NCBI RefSeq assembly: GCF_000003815.2 | Contig: NC_049982.1 | Coordinates: forward strand, 14,485,931 to 14,549,930 | Length of the DNA stretch: 64,000 bases | Reading direction: 5' to 3' | Source of the DNA: Branchiostoma floridae | Lineage: Eukaryota > Chordata > Leptocardii > Amphioxiformes > Branchiostomatidae | Part shown: piece after piece, positions 12,740-25,420 of the stretch | How the letters are laid out: every line of letters begins with the position of its first letter | Position numbering within the stretch: the first letter of the stretch is position 1 | Made by a program: the position numbers and the translations under genes | The notes under the pieces: model-generated | Database searches by the model: none | Seen by the model: only the letters and a program-made list of their open reading frames with translations | What the model was told of the DNA's origin: nothing

Positions 12740-12936
12740 ATTTTAGAGATGAAGAAGGAATTTTCTTACGTTTGAAATTTCGTGTATTTTGCTGTTTTCT
12801 AAGTCATACTTTTAGGTATTAAACAATATCTAAATGATAAAAAAATAGTTAAAATAACACAGCAGTGTCGCAACTAACGAACAGCGCAGTGTCGCACCGG
12901 TGCCCCAAGTGCAGTGAGATTTGGCTTTAGAGAGTG
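12740..12936. mobile_element. family A MITE, one-ended copy
   Basis: The right end reads CGCACCGGTGCCCCAAGTGCAGTGAGAT-type sequence, and the body has the TTTTCTTACGTTT and GTCATACTT words seen in the complete copy at 31380-31623. The left terminal repeat is missing or too diverged to see. Confidence 0.6.
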
Positions 12937-13599
12937 CGTCCCTCTGGTCAGGGCCCGGTACTGCGCACTCCTCCACTCCTTCCGGTCCCTCCTGTTTCTT
13001 AATAGCTTTGGCAGCGGCTCTCAATGGAAGGGGTTAAAAGCAGGACCCTCTTGTCATTCAGCTGGGACGGGCTCAGAGAAGGAATGGGCCGTGTAATTGT
13101 TTTGGTGACCCAAGGGCCACGTGTTGACGAAACAAAATCTTGATACTGAATCAACGTTGGATTCACTCCAATCTTGCTATGACGTGTTCGCTAACTTAAA
13201 TACATTTTTCACTCCTGTCGATCTTCAAAGTTAGCTCACCTAGGGCTGTGAAATGGCTGATGTTTGCTGATTTCTGTACCCAGTGATAAACACATATGGA
13301 GATTCTCAGCTCCAGACGCGATGATTATTGCATGTGTTATTTAAAGCGATTACCTTATACGATGAACCTGACATTTCCTTAAAATTGCATCGTCAGTCAT
13401 AAACTCCAATAAGGTTGAGAATAGGTGAAGTGGGATTATGCCAAGGCACAATAAATGGGCTGTTTTATGGTTCTCTCGATAATTTATATATGATAACTGT
13501 TTTATCAAGCAATATCGGTATTTGGGTACCCAGGGCGCGCAGTTAAAGATGAATGTATTGGGAAAACGTTAGAAGTGAAGCCCAGCTTTTACCTCATTG

Positions 13600-13680
13600 C
13601 AACCAGGACGGCACTCTCGCCTCGCGCTCTCTGTGACCCTGCTAAATTCGACATATCCCTCAACAAATTGCTGTGATTCC
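13600..13680. mobile_element. family B MITE fragment
   Basis: Shares GCGCTCTCTGTGACC and CGACATATCCCTCAACAAA with the left half of the element at 15071-15316. No right end is seen. Confidence 0.4.
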
Positions 13681-15070
13681 GTACTTTTGTTTCCAAGCTA
13701 TTTGACTGTTGGGCCCTTTTCCCGCTATCGTGTGGTGTCGTTAAGACGCGGTCAGGCGTTTTTAACATACAGAAATGATGTGTATTGATAGCTTGAACGT
13801 TGTCACAGAACGACCCAAGTTATTACCATGCCTCCCTCTGGCAAATACTATAACGATAAATCTGCCACCAAATTATGGGGTAGCTGTCGTATATTAATTA
13901 CATCGGTATTGATTCCCGTCGACAAAGTAACAACCTTTACCAAATTTCACAACCTTAATCTCCTTTTATCACAATCTATCTATTCGCACCTGGCGCGATT
14001 AAACTAGATTAGCACATGTATAATTGGTTACCATCGGTCAAAGATCCACCCATAGATCATTGTCAGTTACTTTGTGAATGGGTGGTAAAGCACGGACTTT
14101 CAAAGGTCATTTTCTTTTTATTTGGGGGGTGGGGGGGCATTCAAACCATCAAACAAATCCTAGAATCAGACACATTGGCAAAGTGTGTAGCTTTGAGTAT
14201 ATTTGAGACTTTTTCAAGCAAACTCAGAAGCAGTCCGCCTAGCCTACAGAGATTTAGGTTTATGTGCTACACTCGAAATAAAACTGACACTAGTATCGGA
14301 GATAGGTATAAGAATCGAAACGCTCTTTTGTTTCATACACTCATCACACAAATTGTTAACAATCGGGAACTGAAATATAATCAATCACATCTCTGATACA
14401 TGTGTGTATGTATAGTGTTATGTATCATCGGAATGTTTATCTATTGCCCTTTACAATGGTAGTTTTCCGTAATGGTAATTAGAAAACAACGGACATCTGA
14501 TCAAAGAAAATTCGGGCACCTTTTCTATATAAATAGCCGTGATGCTCAACCTATGAATGTGCAATTGCACCAAACGGGATATCATAACTGTATAATGGTA
14601 ATATATCAGCTTTCCAAAGGTATATACTGCAATGAAATTGATAAAATAGTATAAGTGATATGCAATTTTGCGTTGCGTGTAATTAAATGCGATGTTGTAT
14701 TTATATCACCTTGTATATTTTATGATAAATAGCATACTCTTCTCTCAATAAGACTATGAATTAAGCGCGACAAGGTATGATTGATCGGGTCTTCAAAGGG
14801 AGCTCTCGTCTTTACTAGTGTAGAAGTACTGCGGCATCGCCAAGTTTACAGCAGAGCGCCAGTACGTGCGCGGCATCCGAGCTCCCAGGAAAGGACAGCT
14901 GTGAGTGATTATCCTTGGAATCTGTCGAGCTTTACCTTTCTGAATTGGTTTTACGGTCAATAAAAAGTACCGTTTAAGGACATTAAGGGAAGGTTAATGA
15001 CGCAGATTACAGATGTACCTGATATAGGAGTTTAAAGCCCACTGCGTCCATGCTATTTGAACATGAGGGG
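13681..15070. other. no recognisable gene
   Basis: Includes a 126-codon frame (14016-14396) of unremarkable composition with a GGGGGGTGGGGGGG run. No motif supports a protein. Confidence 0.5.
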
Positions 15071-15316
15071 TTAGGCCCCCTTTCCACTAGGACGGGGATC
15101 TCACTGCGCTCTCTCTGCGACCTAAAAGTTGACATATCACTCAACGAATCGTATAGACAAGAAACAAATCTTTTTACACTTTGTGTGTTTTATTGTCTTC
15201 TCGGTCGCACTTTTACATTTTGTATGATATACCGTGTGAAAGCGAAGAATACACATTTCCTGTTTAGGTCGCAGTGAGAGCGCAACGCGTTCGCCGTCTA
15301 GTGGAAAGGGGCCTAA
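15071..15316. mobile_element. family B MITE, complete (246 bp)
   Basis: Terminal inverted repeats TTAGGCCCCCTTTCCACTAG and CTAGTGGAAAGGGGCCTAA are nearly perfect, and inner blocks (CTCACTGCGCTCTC / GGTCGCAGTGAGAGCGC) are also inverted. TTA or TAA lies at the edges. No coding capacity. Diverged relatives are at 13600, 34712, 45177, 52899 and 53136. Confidence 0.8.
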
Positions 15317-16229
15317 CACTTTTTTTATGGAACATGGTGAACAAATATCCTTGACAGGCTAGAGCGGAGTTGTAGACGCTATTATGGCTAGGATGAGACC
15401 AACATCATCCAGAACTTCTACCGCCAAAGTTGAGCAGCGCACGAGCTCAGCATCCCTGACGATGAGCCGAGTTGTGAGTCACGAGTTGTGCTAAAAACTT
15501 AGCTTTCAGAACCTTAGGCCCAAAGGCACCCAAAGTAACAACCCAGAGTGCATCTTGATCAACCGATACTCCGGAACTCAACTTTGGCTTTCTTCGTGTT
15601 TCATCTTCAGTTGTTTTAGAGGGCTTGATGAACCTGATACATAAGATAAACATCGTCGTCATCGATAACTTTCAAGTGACGATGCACCAGGCGGAATTAA
15701 CCACATGTGGGTCACAATCACGGATCATTTACAGCACACGAAGTGAGAACTGCGGAGCGTTATCTTTATTACGCTATCAGAGACGGTCCACAAATTGTCG
15801 AACACAACCTTGGCATTGCAATTGAGGCGTCAAGATTTACCCTGAAGGAGTTGAAATGCCGCCCAAACTGTAATAACGATACGGCAGTAAAGAGAACTTA
15901 TTTGACATGTTGATCGTTGTGCCCGCTGTAGCTGCTGATGGATGCAACTTTCATGTTACCATCTCTGATCCTAGGCGTAAAATCTGCTGGCGTCTCTACA
16001 CGCCATGACTGTTAATGATGACATATAAGCATACGTGCTAATCCCCGGGATGTCTCTAGCAGAGCGTTACTCTTCTGCTGATGTGAATCATAAAAATTAA
16101 CGCCCATTGACAGCACTCTCCTGGAAATCATTTTCAAGCGGTGAGACTTAAGGACACAATTACACCGAAGTTAATGATCGTCTTCGTCCTTTGAGTGCTT
16201 GAAGAACCATCGAAAGAAGTGCATCATTT
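15317..16229. other. no recognisable gene
   Basis: Short overlapping frames on both strands only; no domain, no clean repeat. Confidence 0.5.
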
Positions 16230-16590
16230 TCTCAAACGATGGCCAATAACTTCGTTATGGATTGTTCTCGATATGATGATAAACGCACAGAGCTGTTCAC
16301 ATTACTTTCCACTTGCTCTAAAGACTTTGCTACTCTCTGTTCGATAGATAAATTCAAGTACATTCTGGGAGGCGATAATCCACATTGTGTACAAGTAGGC
16401 AAATATATCCACGATTGTTTATACCGTAGAACCAATAGTGTAAATGACATGCTAGACCCTTTATGTTGATGTATCCATACCTATATATATCCATATATAT
16501 GTTTAGTTGTACTGTAAGTAGTTGTTATACATGTAGACCTTACGAAAGTCGCTGTACTTTTGTCGTGTCAATGAAGATTATTATCATTAA
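16230..16590 (+). mobile_element. LINE 3' fragment, second copy
   Basis: A frame from 16239 reads NNFVMDCSRYDDKRTELF, then KFKYILGGDNPHCVQVGKYI and a stop at about 16467. It aligns with the LINE fragment at 11353-11640 (HF-V-CP-Y-D-R and KFKYI--DNP---GKYI). The upstream CPFC part is lost. The AT-rich 3' flank with ATTATCATTAAAG is a likely 3' end. It is a dead copy. Confidence 0.6.
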
Positions 16591-19500
16591 AGAGGAGTTG
16601 TGAGTTAAAAATGTTCTTCTTCCATATGCAGGATAAGAAACTTCCTTGTAAACATATTTGTGGTGACGTTCTGTGGATTAAAAATACGTCCCCCTCATGG
16701 TAAGGTGCCTGGAAATATTCTAAGGAATAAGGAATTTATTTGATAGACAGTCCCACATGTTACTTCTATTGCATTCTCTTCTGCGCGCTTCAATATGTAG
16801 TGCCTCTACTGAGACTGCATTTCTCTACAGATTCATCAAAATACAATAAGACAGGAACTGCCGCAACCGCCAGCAGCAGGATGGCTTTTACAACGAATCA
16901 TTGCGCATAGTGCTGTGATGAAAAATATATCATTTTACATGGCAACACTCATTTTTGATAAATCAGATCTTGATAAAATTGTATTTGCGTCAAAGAGCCT
17001 GAAAAAAGAGATCCGCTACATTACATCAAGGCAATATGAAGCGCACTTATCGTATGTCCTTCTCGGATTACGATTAGCAGGATAATACAATGTAGCTGTC
17101 CAAAGTGTCAATCAATAACTGTATCTATACCTTCATTTACATAGTGTCATTGTTTACACTGGGTACCCTTGTGTATACGATCTTTACTCAGAACAAGTCT
17201 TTATCTTGCTCAAATTAACTTACTTGAAGGCGTAGAAACCAAAAGTTCACATCAGTACCTCTATCTGCATTGCCCATTAGAAATGCTGAAAACAATATCT
17301 TATTTTGGCACAGCTTAGCTTCACCATTTGATGGGAGTCAACCAATCAATCTCGTGGCGGTTAAACCGCGCTGATCAATATTAAAAGATGAAAGCTCTCG
17401 AATGTGAAGGTCCTCTGCAGTCTGCTGCGGGGATTGAGGTGTCAACTGTACGTTGCTTTATCAGTGTGAGCTTATGAGATAGTTTTGTGTGCCGTAACTC
17501 CTTCCTGCTCAGACCATGTGCGGATAGACAACCAGATCAGCTGGACATCGTCATTTATGACATCTTCCGGGCCGGATGCCAAGAGGGCTCTCTTAACTCC
17601 ACGGATTCATCTACCTCAGTAACGTTTCATCGGTAATGGTGACGATATTTAGCTGGAAGTGGCCCAAGGCAAATATTGTTGTAGCCAACATTCTGATACG
17701 CAAGCTAACTGGATACCCTATGTAAATTGCTTTTCGTACCTTATTATCTAGAAGGTTAATATTCATTGACGTATCACTCTGATATTGTACATGTAATGTA
17801 CTAGCGTACCACGTTGCGTGTTCTAGGATTCTAGCCTGATAGACTAGTTTACTAAGTACATGTACTAGTATATGAATTTCCACAAGACACGATTTACTAC
17901 TATACGTGACATCGCATCCACCCATGTGCACGTCTTGGGCCGGTCCACTGTTGTTTACAGACTCCTTAACGACTTAATGATCCTCTTAACGACTATTTGT
18001 GCAGTCATTTTCATCAGCCGCTCTCAGCCAAAAATAGAACCTTCCGTTTCTGGCAACTGTCTACTAACTTTAGGGCCTGTGGTTATGTTTTAGACCTGGG
18101 TGTGTCATACCTGAATGCACTACCGCGTCTCTTCGTCTTTACCTCGTCTGTTCGTGTGGGTAAGAGGTTCCCAAACAGGTATGTGTCCTATCTACATGTA
18201 CCGGTGTGAAGCATGTTTTGCAGTACCTGATGTACTAAGAGATTCTTTAACTTGACTGTCTTCTTTGATGACTATTCCTGTCTGTCTGTATGCTCATTAT
18301 AGCCTTTGTGTAAGCCAGTCTATTTCCAAGGTTGATATACATGCCGATGTTGCGGTTATGCTTCTAAATCTGTTCGTATCTAAACTGTACATAATCAGGG
18401 CTTTTTATTTTGAAAATCAATGAATTTCAAGACGATCCATATATCAGACTTGTCCTGATGATCGAGCACATTTATATCTCGTGTACACACGGTATTGTGT
18501 AGTTTCGTCTGGAAAATTACCATTGAGATCGATCGATAGAATCAATAGAAATGTTCAAATACAGTGCATCGTCTGGAGTTTCTAAAACAAAATTGCTTAA
18601 ACTTTCTTATGGTTTCCTGAGATGCACACTCTGTCGGGGTCCGTCCGGTTTCGGGCACGCAAAGTAATGGCACAGATAAACCTTTTATCTGTACGTTACA
18701 GTTCCGTAAAATGCACAACACATTTATGTATCTGCAAGATTAACTTTCTGGAGTCATATTCCTATGACATAACCAACCATTATTCAGCGATCTCTTCCCA
18801 ATACCCCACCATAAACGTGTTCGAAACTGCTGTCATTATAGACATGTCTTTAACTGATAGCTACACAGTCTGCTCTTTTACTACACCTAACGCATTTCAC
18901 TGCAAATTGAGAGATTCCATATAAACCAATATACGTGTTTCCACAATACTTCAGACGGTGATCTGTAGACAAACCTATGAATACTGAGACTGCAGCCTGT
19001 GATATCAGACATTTCAGGATCTTCATTGTTTGCGTTCCGCTCACGAAAAAATCGTGACCCTTGGCCGCATTCGTGGTACGGGTGTCGTGCGATCTCAAAC
19101 TACTGTTAAAGCACGTGTCTCTTATAACAGAAAATGCCAATTTGCATCCTTGTCGTGGCTGCTTTTGTCGAATACGGCGGCGTCCGACGACGACATTTGA
19201 AGACGTGTGTGGTTATATAGCTTTTCTCTGTCAGTGTATGTGGCATGTATGACAACAGTCCTTCGATGATTTTCCATATAAAGCCTGGGTGCCATCCTAC
19301 CTATTAAACCACTATCGTGCCAGCTCATACTACTGAGCAGATCTTATAACGGGGGACAGCACCAAGGCTAACAATACAAGTACAGGCACTAGGTATCTGC
19401 TATTCTTCTAGATAAGTACCAGTAGTCTGAAGAGGAGAAATTAGTTTCTTCTGGTGCGTGCTACGGAATATTAACCTGGCTATTTGTATCAGAGGCATTT

Positions 19501-20385
19501 GTTATCTTGCGATCTCTGTTCCTCTGACAGAAACAGGACGTCTGTGAATGGGGATTACTCTACTAGGATTACTGTTCAGGCATCTGGGACCTCCATAAAG
19601 TAGCCTCATAAAGAGAAACATTACTGTATCTGTTTCCGTTGGAAGCGTAAAGCTGGTTTTAGCACATCTGTTTTTAATCACAGATCGGACCAGATCGCAT
19701 GCTTTACTGGTGGAGTGAGACGACGAAAACAAATATAAACATGGAGGGGAGCGGCGGCAGAGTAAATTAGGTATTTTATTTCTACAATAACAGCAATTTT
19801 GTGCATCATGTAGCCTTCTAAATCAGCCATTTCATTTGTACAATAACAACAATAATGTGTGTTCTGTACTGTTTGGAGTCATAATTCTGAATTCTGATGT
19901 CGACGTCTGAAAACTTCGAAAGCTGTTGGTAAGAACTTCATTCCTCCCCATTTCTGGAGGCGTATTTTTGGATTCAGGCATATTTTTCCCAATAAGGTTC
20001 TAAACGGCACAGGTAAGAATTGAGGAACAAAACTGAAACATACCATACAGTAATATCTATTATGGTTTTACAGAGTAGTGTTGCACTGCACTGTAACGAC
20101 TGAAGGAAAGAAATTCACATTAAAGTTCTCATCATAAGAAGGCAAAAAGAGCTTTTATGTGATTTTGGAATACAGAAAGGAACATTTTGGCTGAAAAAGG
20201 CCTCTGTGAGTGTGAAAGACATTTTGGCCGAATAAGGAATCTCTGAAATTGTCTTGTCACAAGAAATATTGCAACGATACTTTGTCATTATTCTTGCAAC
20301 GAAGCGATGGTGTATGTGACGCTAGCGCCCGTCAAGTGCCTTTGTACAAGTGTACTATACGTTGATCTTAAAATCGAGGCTATGT
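16591..20385. other. 3.8 kb without recognisable gene
   Basis: Longest frames are about 100-106 codons (17611-17931 minus, 18622-18924 plus) and show no domain. No obvious repeats. Confidence 0.5.
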
Positions 20386-20608
20386 TGATTTGATTATATG
20401 GATTACATCCTCTGAGAACCTCAAAAGTTTTTGAAAAGGCCAAAACCGATGCGAGTGTGCGAATAAAAAAAGTTCCGATATTTTTTTGCCATCTACAGCA
20501 TTTATTTCTGCATTTTGCAGCTGCTTTGAACGGATGTACGTTTTTTCTTCTTTTCGGGAACGGCCGAAACTTGATGCGCGTGCAGTTATCATCCATATAA
20601 TCAAATCA
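20386..20608. repeat. 18-bp inverted-repeat pair (223-bp span)
   Basis: TGATTTGATTATATGGAT at 20386-20403 recurs inverted at 20591-20608. The intervening 187 bp is not itself palindromic and shows no gene. It may be a small transposon relic. Confidence 0.4.
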
Positions 20609-21241
20609 CAATGGATCTCTCGTAAGGATAGATCGATTGCAATTCATCTCTTTTATTGATGTTCTAAAAGGAACCCATTATGAATAGAGATATCAAAATT
20701 CTTTTCTTGAACTGTCACGACTTAATAACCCTTTGCAAACCCTTCACCGGCGTTGTCACACCCCCGGTAGTCACACCCTGTCCCCTCTCGGTACAGATCA
20801 GACCGCCTATTAAAGCCCCGCCTGGTCCTGGTTTGACTAACGACCTTCTATCTTGACAGGACCAGAGTGAACGGTCGCCATCTTGACAAACGGTACAGAC
20901 CGACGTGTGGGATGTATTCAGGACACAGTCTATGATCTATGGCCGACAAATCGTTCTGTCGATCAGGTGAGTTTATCGTCCATACTGCACTATTATGTAA
21001 AGCTGTGCTATTATTTTACTCTATATTCTACTATAAATGATACGTGGGTTCTTCTACACATGCATTGAAAGGTCACAACTTCGATGTTTGTTGTTGTTGT
21101 TGTTAGCTGTCCTTTGTTGTCATTATTGAGACCTGGTGCCGCTCCTTGTGTACATGTAGTCAATAACTGAAAACCATGTCTTCATGTTTTCCTATTGGAT
21201 ACTTGTCTTCATCTATACATCATGATCAATACACACACACA

Positions 21242-21335
<94 letters not shown>

Positions 21336-22860
21336 AACACACACACAAACACACACACACAAACACACACACACACATGCTCATAGTTATACAAACGATT
21401 AGATTCCAGCGTATCGCCTTCTCCAAAGTGCGATAATACGGATCAGGAACTTTGATGAAAGTAATGTGCGAGTCAGGTTTGGCACAACTCGTCTGGTGAT
21501 ATTTTTGGCTCCGTAATCGCTCCTTTACATTCCTTCGTAAAGTATATGTCATATATCCATGTCTATCGTATATTGGCATTTTATAGTAGTAAATCTCAGC
21601 AAAATGAGTGCAGATAACAGAGATCGTCAGATGTTTTTAATACCCGAAATGACTTCCCAGTCTGCCATTGCAAATCTTGCTAGATACGTCATCCTACGTA
21701 CAAACCCACAGCCTAGCCACAGTTCTACAGTGGTTTTCACGTTGACTTGTAAAATGACCTGTTTAGAAATGGTCTCTTTACTGTAAGGTTTTTGGCAGCC
21801 CGACCGGACCAGCCCATGTCAACAAAACTAGACATGTTCCAGCCACTTCAGCAGGGAGTCAGGTTTTATGACCGGTGGGGCGTGTCGTTAATAACTGTTA
21901 GGCGGGCCTGATAAGGGGCGTGTCATTGATAACCATTACTGGAGATGTACTTCAGCCTCAACTCTCTCTGACTCCGAATGTGTATTCTATTAATCTGGCG
22001 CTACCCAACCCTGCAGGGTCATGTAGTACTTCTCACCAGTGGTCAGCTACACGTGGGTTTTTATTTGTCACTGGTTTGTTGTTTCTGAGCCCGACTGGTG
22101 ATTGCTGTCCACGCAGACACTAGAGAAACCTGAGGGATTTAGCCGTCTTGGTGAAACTGCAACAACAATAATTTGGAAAAGCTCTACGGGAACACCAATG
22201 ATGCAAGTTATGCAACCTCTACCAACTTAAAGGTAGCCTCCGAAATAGCAATTGACAGGCCTACCAAAAGCAAAACATACCCGGTAGTCTGGTATCATCC
22301 CGTCCTCAAATATTCTCACTGAGGTGACGATTCGACTGGTCTATTTGAGGAACGGGGGAGAGGGGTGACAGCCTAACAAGATCTCGGGTGAGTAACGCTT
22401 GAAGCACGTGTTGAGCCCATAGATTTACATCCCGTCCTTCCAAAATGGTGCATTGAGTCTACAGAAATACCGGGAGGGTGTAGCCTCAGTGTGTACAGAG
22501 ATGGTACATCATCCTTTCCTGTCGGAGTTTATCCCTGTGGTGGGCATTCGTCGCTACTAGTTGGTGACTTGGTCCACATGCGCTTTCATCAGACGTAGCC
22601 AGCTGTTGTAGCCTACTCCCTCTAATTCAAGTTTTTGATGAATTAATCGTGATTGGCCGCTTTAATTCTCTGTAACAAGCTATTTGTTATCCTGAATTCT
22701 CATACGTTCTTGACAAATAAGTCGCATCGCGAAGTCAACGCGATATATGCGATAACGGTGCTAGCCTGGATACCAGACCCCCACCCAGATCTGAATACAA
22801 TGTAGTATTCAGTGGGCCTGTGTAGACTACAACGGAGCGCGAGCGTTCACAGACTAGTTT
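20609..22860. other. no recognisable gene; microsatellite within
   Basis: Apart from the CA array, the stretch has CCGCC/GGGCGTG patches (20750-20830, 21870-21925) but no credible exon. Confidence 0.45.
21231..21377. repeat. (CA)n microsatellite
   Basis: About 147 bp of CA dinucleotides with periodic CAAACA interruptions. His/Thr-rich or Cys/Val-rich frames across it are artefacts. Confidence 0.98.
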
Positions 22861-22912
22861 TACCTCACCTCACCTCATCACCACACCTCACCACACCTCA
22901 CCTCACCTCACC
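22861..22912. repeat. (TCACC)n tail repeat
   Basis: Irregular TCACC/TCACCACACC pentamer array. It directly abuts the minus-strand LINE end at 22908-23000 and reads as (GGTGA)n there, as expected for the 3' simple-repeat tail of a CR1/L2-type LINE. Confidence 0.8.
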
Positions 22913-23000
22913 ATGTCCTATCCTCATCAGGAGGGTCTGGGACCATGGTTGCCTCTAGCACAAGTCTCCTCCATCCATCCCTGTTCTTAGCCTTCTGTGT
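22908..23000 (-). mobile_element. LINE C-terminal remnant
   Basis: The minus strand reads AVCTQKAKNRDGWRRLVLEA, then TMVPDPPDEDRTW and a stop. The pattern A-(N/D)R--WR-LV-EA...P is the C-terminus of many non-LTR retrotransposon ORF2 proteins. It is followed by a (GGTGA)n tail. Only the last 30 or so codons remain. Confidence 0.55.
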
Positions 23001-23505
23001 GCAGACAGCTAGAGAACTGCCAGTCTATTCCTCCTATAGTTTTGCCTGCTCTATACTATTTTAATAAGCGTTGCTAGAATCCCCGCATGCAGAACCTCAT
23101 CAAATGCCTTTTAGTTACCGGCAGGTGGCTTTGATGTCCTGAATTTGAAGTCCCATTCCCGATTGCTTGTCACTTTTTCGGATCGCTACCGTGGTCATTG
23201 CCTCTCATTTTCATCATCTATTCTCCTACAGACCATGCATTCCTGAGCCTCTTATAAGGCTGGAATCACTAACATTCACACTGCCGCCTTGTTTGCATTA
23301 GTAGCTCTGTTTCCATAATGAACATGTACAGGAACAAACATGACATTTCCCAGGCACATTGTCGGTGAGTTCACAGAAAATAATCCTTCCTATGTTAAAC
23401 CAAAGGGACGTGGGTACATTTATCTTTGCTTGTGAAGGTTATTTAGGGGTTTCAACGTGCAACTTTTCTTTCATTTTCTACCGTGGCCGATATCAACAAT
23501 GTCCA

Positions 23506-23870
23506 ACACACTTACTTTTCTGCTCAAGACACTTACTCTTCTGCTCAACACACTTACTTTTCTGCTCAAGACACTTACTTTTCTGCTCAACACACTTACT
23601 TTTCTGCTCAAGACACTTACTTTTCTGCTCAACACACTTACTTTTCTGCTCAACACACTTACTTTTCTGCTCAACACACTTACTTTTTTCTGCGGGAGAC
23701 ACTTACTTTTCTGCTCAACACACTTACTTTTCTGCTCAACACACTAACTTTTTTCTGCGGGAGACACTTACTTTTTTCTGCGCGAGCCACTTACTCTTCT
23801 GCGCGAACCACTTACTCTTCTGCGCTGCACTTACTCTTCTGCGCTGCACTTACTTACTTTTCCTGTGGTG
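23506..23870. repeat. 21-bp minisatellite, left arm
   Basis: Tandem units of the type ACTTACTTTTCTGCTCAA plus ACA/GAC, about 17 copies. Variants with TTTTTTCTGCGGGAG and CTTCTGCGCGA occur towards the inner end. The order of variants mirrors the right arm. Confidence 0.95.
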
Positions 23871-24198
23871 CGCACCCCTCCCTCTATCAATGGGTGGTCC
23901 CTGAATCAGGCCAAAGGTCACAAAGACCGCATAAAATGTAGTATTGACCGCATGTCAATCCTAAATTATCCTCCTTCGGATGACCCTATGAAATGACCCT
24001 TACCCTAGCGCGTTTTTGTGGATTCAATTTAATTCTTTTTGGTCTTTAGTATAGCATTTTGACAATGCAGATCGATAACGACAAGTCTCGATTTGATCAT
24101 CACAACATCGCGTTTTGTTGCCATCACAACGTATTGTCAAGCAACTTTGAAAACATTCAGTTGAATGGTGGGTGGGCGTCTCTGACTTAGTCAATTTA

Positions 24199-24357
24199 TT
24201 TGTTACTTAGTACACCCCTACCCCTTTGGAGACCCTACTATGTGGATTTGGTCACAAGAAATACCCGCTTCTGATTAACAATTAGATCCTGGGAGTGGCC
24301 TGACTATGTGGATTTGGTACTGCTCCGCCCACCTAGTAGGGTCTCCTAAGTAACAAG
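24199..24357. mobile_element. small inverted-repeat element in the foldback spacer
   Basis: TTGTTACTTA...GGAGACCCTACTA (24199-24240) pairs with TAGTAGGGTCTCC-TAAGTAACAA (24334-24357). Inside, ACTATGTGGATTTGGT occurs twice as a direct repeat (24237, 24303). It looks like a 159-bp nested MITE or a palindromic spacer core. Confidence 0.5.
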
Positions 24358-24889
24358 TCCACTCCGTCCAAAGTTAGTCCGGATCCGGGTAGTAAAATTC
24401 AGTGCTCCCACCAAAACATTACGTGCGGCAACTTGGCTATTTATTACTAAACAGACGCCGAATTCTGGACAGAGGAGCTACCAAGGCCTACCTGCCCTCT
24501 TACTCCTATCTACAGAGGAGTTAAGAGCCTCTGCCTGGTTTAGGTAAACCCTGGTAAATAAAAGTTTAAAGCTGCGCGCCAGAAACGCGCGCAGAATTTG
24601 TTTTCAAAGTTGACAATACGTTGTGATGGCAACAAAACGCGATGTCGTGATGATCAAATCGAGACTTGTCGTTATCGATCTGCATTGTCAAAATGCTATA
24701 CTAAAGACCAAAAAGAATTAAATTGAATCCACAAAAACGCGCTAGGGTAAGGGTCATTTCATAGGGTCATCCGAAGGAGGATAATTTAGGATTGACATGC
24801 GGTCAATACTACATTTTATGCGGTCTTTGTGACCTTTGGCCTGATTCAGGGACCATCCATTGATAAAGGGAGGGGTGCGCACCACAGGA

Positions 24890-25115
24890 AAAGTAAGTAA
24901 GTGCAGCGCAGAAGAGTAAGTGCAGCGCAGAAGAGTAAGTGGCTCGCGCAGAAAAAAGTAAGTGTCTCACGCAGAAAAAAGTAAGTGTGTTGAGCAGAAA
25001 AGTAAGTGTGTTGAGCAGAAAAGTAAGTGTGTTGAGCAGAAAAGTAAGTGTGTTGAGCAGAAAAGTAAGTGTGTTGAGCAGAAGAGTAAGTGTCTTGAGC
25101 AGAAAAGTAAGTGTG
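24890..25115. repeat. 21-bp minisatellite, right arm
   Basis: The same unit in inverse orientation (AAAAGTAAGTGTGTTGAG), about 11 copies. The lower copy number explains why this arm is some 130 bp shorter than the left arm. Confidence 0.95.
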
Positions 25116-25385
25116 TTGCACATTGTTGATATCGGCCACGGTAATTTTCACTTAGTTTTGACAAATAGTATATCGCAAGAATTCGGGTGTCAGGTTCCAT
25201 GTGCTTTGCTTCAAAACCAGGGTAAGCTTTGATTTGTGGCTTTGAAGTTTAAGAAATCGTTACTCTCCACTTCTTGTAAATTACTCATTTTATCCTTCTT
25301 AAAATTACTAGTTTTGTCTTCATTCGGAAATAATTAGATGTAGATTTTACTCAAGCTACCTTTGTAATGGAGTCTGTCTGTCTCT

Positions 25386-25420
25386 CTATTTACACATCCA
25401 ATCTCTGGATGTGTAAATAG
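25386..25420. repeat. short perfect hairpin
   Basis: CTATTTACACATCCA and its exact reverse complement around a 5-base loop (ATCTC). No T-run or gene beside it suggests a terminator. Function unknown. Confidence 0.8.

Larger units (their letters stand above)
23479..25143. mobile_element. foldback-type element with repeat-bearing arms (1665 bp)
   Basis: Two long inverted arms, 23479-24156 and 24599-25143, begin with TACCGTGGCCGATATCAAC and enclose a 442-bp spacer. The first part of each arm is a 21-bp tandem array (about 17 units left, 11 right). The inner part (from TGCGCACCCCTCCC to ACGTATTGTCAA) is unique sequence repeated almost perfectly inverted. ATTTTC flanks the element directly on both sides (23473-23478, 25144-25149), which looks like a 6-bp target duplication. 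Long inverted repeats built of short tandem units are the hallmark of foldback elements. No transposase frame; the long open frames over the arrays exist because 21 is divisible by 3. Confidence 0.85.

Noticed and set aside
21231-21579. His/Thr-rich or Cys/Val-rich proteins of 60-117 codons
   Set aside because: Translations of a CA microsatellite.
23359-23941. Open frames of 96-181 codons over the 21-bp arrays (23359-23941 and 24809-25232)
   Set aside because: They exist because the unit length is a multiple of three; frames are open on both strands, with low-complexity translations that simply repeat.
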